NCBI GenBank assembly: GCA_002432095.1
Contig: DJFQ01000163.1
Location: 2,239-7,955 of the forward strand
Length of the DNA: 5,717 nucleotides
Direction: 5' to 3'
Origin: Marinagarivorans sp. UBA5868
GTDB lineage: Bacteria; Pseudomonadota; Gammaproteobacteria; Pseudomonadales; Cellvibrionaceae
The position numbers and the translations under genes are program-made. Below are positions 4,036-5,717 of this stretch, one piece after another; the stretch's first letter is position 1; the number at the start of each line of letters is the position of its first letter. Under the pieces are notes generated by a model, which worked only from the letters and a program-made list of their open reading frames with translations, made no database searches and had not been told where the DNA came from.

Positions 4036-5717
4036 ATGCGTGCAGCACTCAGCCTTGCCATTGGCAGCGTCCTTTTGGCCGCCTGCGGTGGCGATAACAA
4101 TCAAACCCCGACAGAGCAAAACACTGTCGATTACAACCTTCTGCAAAACACTCCACAAAACACTTCTCATCTCATCGCCGTGGGCGACGAACAACTCGGC
4201 CAGCACCTGAAAAATGGTATCCGCCTGCAATTGATGGAAGGCGGACCCTATTACGGACCCGGGGGCAACAGCAGCAGCGGCGCCGTTGCCGTCCCAGCGA
4301 TGCCAGAAGATGCGAATGCCGGTGGCGCCGGCGGTGGATTTTCAGAAACCAACGTCCATGTGCAGGGTGTGGATGAAGCGGATTACGCCAAATACGATGG
4401 CCGCCATTGGTTCGTGGCCTCCTTTCCCCGCTACTACACCGACGCCCATACGGGCTCGAATCTGCCGGGCTTCCAGATCCTTGCCACCGATCCCTCCACC
4501 CCCGATGCGGAAATCGTCGGCGCTTATGAGTTCGACGAGGAATGGGGCGATGTCGGCTCGCTTTATTTGGTCGGCGATCCCGACAAAACCAGCCATGTCG
4601 CAGCCATTCGCAATCAGTGGGGCAATGTGTATCCGGCCCTGCCCGGCTTTCCAATTGATCTCGCCATCGAACCGGGATTCGCGTCCGATGCGCTTATCGC
4701 TTGGCCCGGCCCGCAGAACAGCAAAGTGCGCGTCCAATTGGTGGACGTCTCCGCGCCGAGTGCGCCTGTTCATGATTGGGAACTTGAAGTCGACGGCAGC
4801 CTGATCGACAGCCGCAAAATCGGCAACACGCTTTACCTGATTACCCGCTTCGATCCATGGCTGAACGATCTGCGCATGGAATACGGCGATGGCACAGTGC
4901 GGAACCAGAACGAGGAGCTCCTGGAAGACGCCACCACCGAGGATCTGCTCCCTCACTACCGAATTGGCGACCGGGAATATCCCCTGGCAACCGACTGTCT
5001 GGTGCAGGACGGTTTGAAGGAAACCTACGGCCTCGGCTCCCTGGTGAATATCACCGCAGTTGACCTTGCGGGCCAGCGCGTGCTCGGCAGCACTTGCCTC
5101 AACAGCAATGTTGAAGTGATGAGCATGTCGTTGGAGTCGCTGTATCTCACCGGCACTGTCTACGACCGGGAAGCGCGCGCACAAAATACCGTGATCCACA
5201 AATTTTCCTTGGCTGAGACTGGTCCCGCTTATGAAGCAACCGGTAGTGTGACTGGCTCTTTGGGCTGGAACTCCGACCCCGTTTTCCGTCTGCATGAACA
5301 TGACGGCGTCCTGCGCGTCGTAACCAGCGCCTGGGCTGAACAAGGACCGCAGCACAAACTGACAATGCTGCGTCAGCGTGCAGGCTCTCTCTACGTGGTC
5401 GGTGAGTTGCCCAATTCGACCAACCCCGCCCCCATTGGCAAGCCCAACGAGGATATTTACGCGGTGCGATTTACTGCCGACCGAGGCTACATCGTCACCT
5501 TCCGGCGCACCGACCCGCTCTATGCGCTGGACTTGAGTGAGGACACAGGTCCCAAGGTTCTAGGTGAACTGGAGATCCCCGGCTTCGCTACCTATATGCA
5601 CCCAGTCGGCGACAACCTGCTGTTCACTCTGGGCCACAGTGCCGACGAAAGCGGACGCGTCACCGGCATCAAAGCGGATTTGTTCGACGTTGGCGGCGAT
5701 ACGCCCCAGGTGGTGAA
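4036..5717 (+). CDS. Beta-propeller domain lipoprotein (Beta_propel / COG4880 type), 3' truncated by window
   Basis: 560 codons are present and the frame is still open at the right edge; the family commonly runs 600-700 aa, so only the end is missing. Signal peptide MRAALSLAIGSVLLAACGG has lipobox LAAC with Cys17 lipidated; Gly at +2 suggests outer-membrane sorting. A low-complexity Gly/Ala/Ser linker (about 69-103) precedes the family hallmark TNVHVQGVDEADYAKYDG (105-122), normally written TNVQVxGVDEADxVKTDG. Further family-like stretches are SRKIGNTLYLITRF (259-272), GLGSLVNITAVDL (332-344) and repeated blade-like strands such as SLYLTGTVYD (368-377), SLYVVGELPN (451-460) and GDNLLFTLGHS (525-535). 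The family is described as secreted proteins with a C-terminal propeller distantly related to WD40; no enzymatic role is established. Cys321 and Cys354 could pair in the periplasm. It follows a 219-nt gap after manA and probably has its own promoter. Confidence 0.9.
   Translation, partial: MRAALSLAIGSVLLAACGGDNNQTPTEQNTVDYNLLQNTPQNTSHLIAVGDEQLGQHLKNGIRLQLMEGGPYYGPGGNSSSGAVAVPAMPEDANAGGAGGGFSETNVHVQGVDEADYAKYDGRHWFVASFPRYYTDAHTGSNLPGFQILATDPSTPDAEIVGAYEFDEEWGDVGSLYLVGDPDKTSHVAAIRNQWGNVYPALPGFPIDLAIEPGFASDALIAWPGPQNSKVRVQLVDVSAPSAPVHDWELEVDGSLIDSRKIGNTLYLITRFDPWLNDLRMEYGDGTVRNQNEELLEDATTEDLLPHYRIGDREYPLATDCLVQDGLKETYGLGSLVNITAVDLAGQRVLGSTCLNSNVEVMSMSLESLYLTGTVYDREARAQNTVIHKFSLAETGPAYEATGSVTGSLGWNSDPVFRLHEHDGVLRVVTSAWAEQGPQHKLTMLRQRAGSLYVVGELPNSTNPAPIGKPNEDIYAVRFTADRGYIVTFRRTDPLYALDLSEDTGPKVLGELEIPGFATYMHPVGDNLLFTLGHSADESGRVTGIKADLFDVGGDTPQVV

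Noticed and set aside
4022..4210. A 62-codon frame starting at GTG 4022 in the leader of the beta-propeller gene
   Set aside because: It overlaps the lipoprotein coding sequence in another frame, the GGAGGT at 3993 is too far upstream (23 nt), and the product looks like out-of-frame translation.
4342..5355. A 337-codon open frame on the minus strand
   Set aside because: It lies entirely antisense to the beta-propeller gene, whose signal peptide, ribosome site and family signature are clear. The antisense product shows no recognisable domain and is a by-product of GC-rich codon use.

Overview
The window looks like ordinary chromosome from a Gram-negative gammaproteobacterium of moderate-to-high G+C. 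The evidence is the purH-purD gene order, two lipoproteins with clear lipoboxes, and uniform codon use in all genes. The family make-up would suit a marine or polysaccharide-degrading group such as Cellvibrionales, but that placement is only a guess.

Layout: (1) Positions 1-114 are the last 37 codons of purH, followed after 17 nt by complete purD (132-1418); together they form the classic purine-biosynthesis pair. (2) Two small co-directional genes follow: a 139-aa lipoprotein whose soluble part resembles the ExbD/TolR periplasmic fold (1472-1891), and a 115-aa all-alpha MazG/DCTPP1-like nucleotide pyrophosphohydrolase (1899-2246). The gap between these two is only 7 nt. A GC-rich hairpin without a T-tract straddles the purD stop, so purHD and the two small genes may be one transcript with a processing or attenuation point. 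(3) On the minus strand, convergent to this block, is a 55-codon single-pass membrane microprotein (2287-2454). It is divergent from manA. (4) manA, a type I zinc-dependent phosphomannose isomerase, is complete at 2662-3816, with a good sigma70-type promoter at 2588-2616. (5) A 219-nt intergenic stretch rich in inverted repeats (3817-4035) leads to the first 560 codons of a lipoprotein of the secreted C-terminal beta-propeller family (Pfam Beta_propel / COG4880 type), which runs off the right edge.

Functionally, purH/purD finish IMP synthesis and make GAR. The MazG-like enzyme probably cleans up non-canonical or surplus (d)NTPs, so its position behind purHD makes sense. ManA links fructose-6-P to mannose-6-P for envelope or exopolysaccharide sugars. 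The small lipoprotein, the microprotein and the beta-propeller lipoprotein are envelope proteins of unknown role.

I found no mobile element, CRISPR array, tRNA or rRNA. I see no convincing new multi-gene system. The items most worth a second look are the ExbD-like lipoprotein, the microprotein, and the structured leader upstream of the beta-propeller gene.
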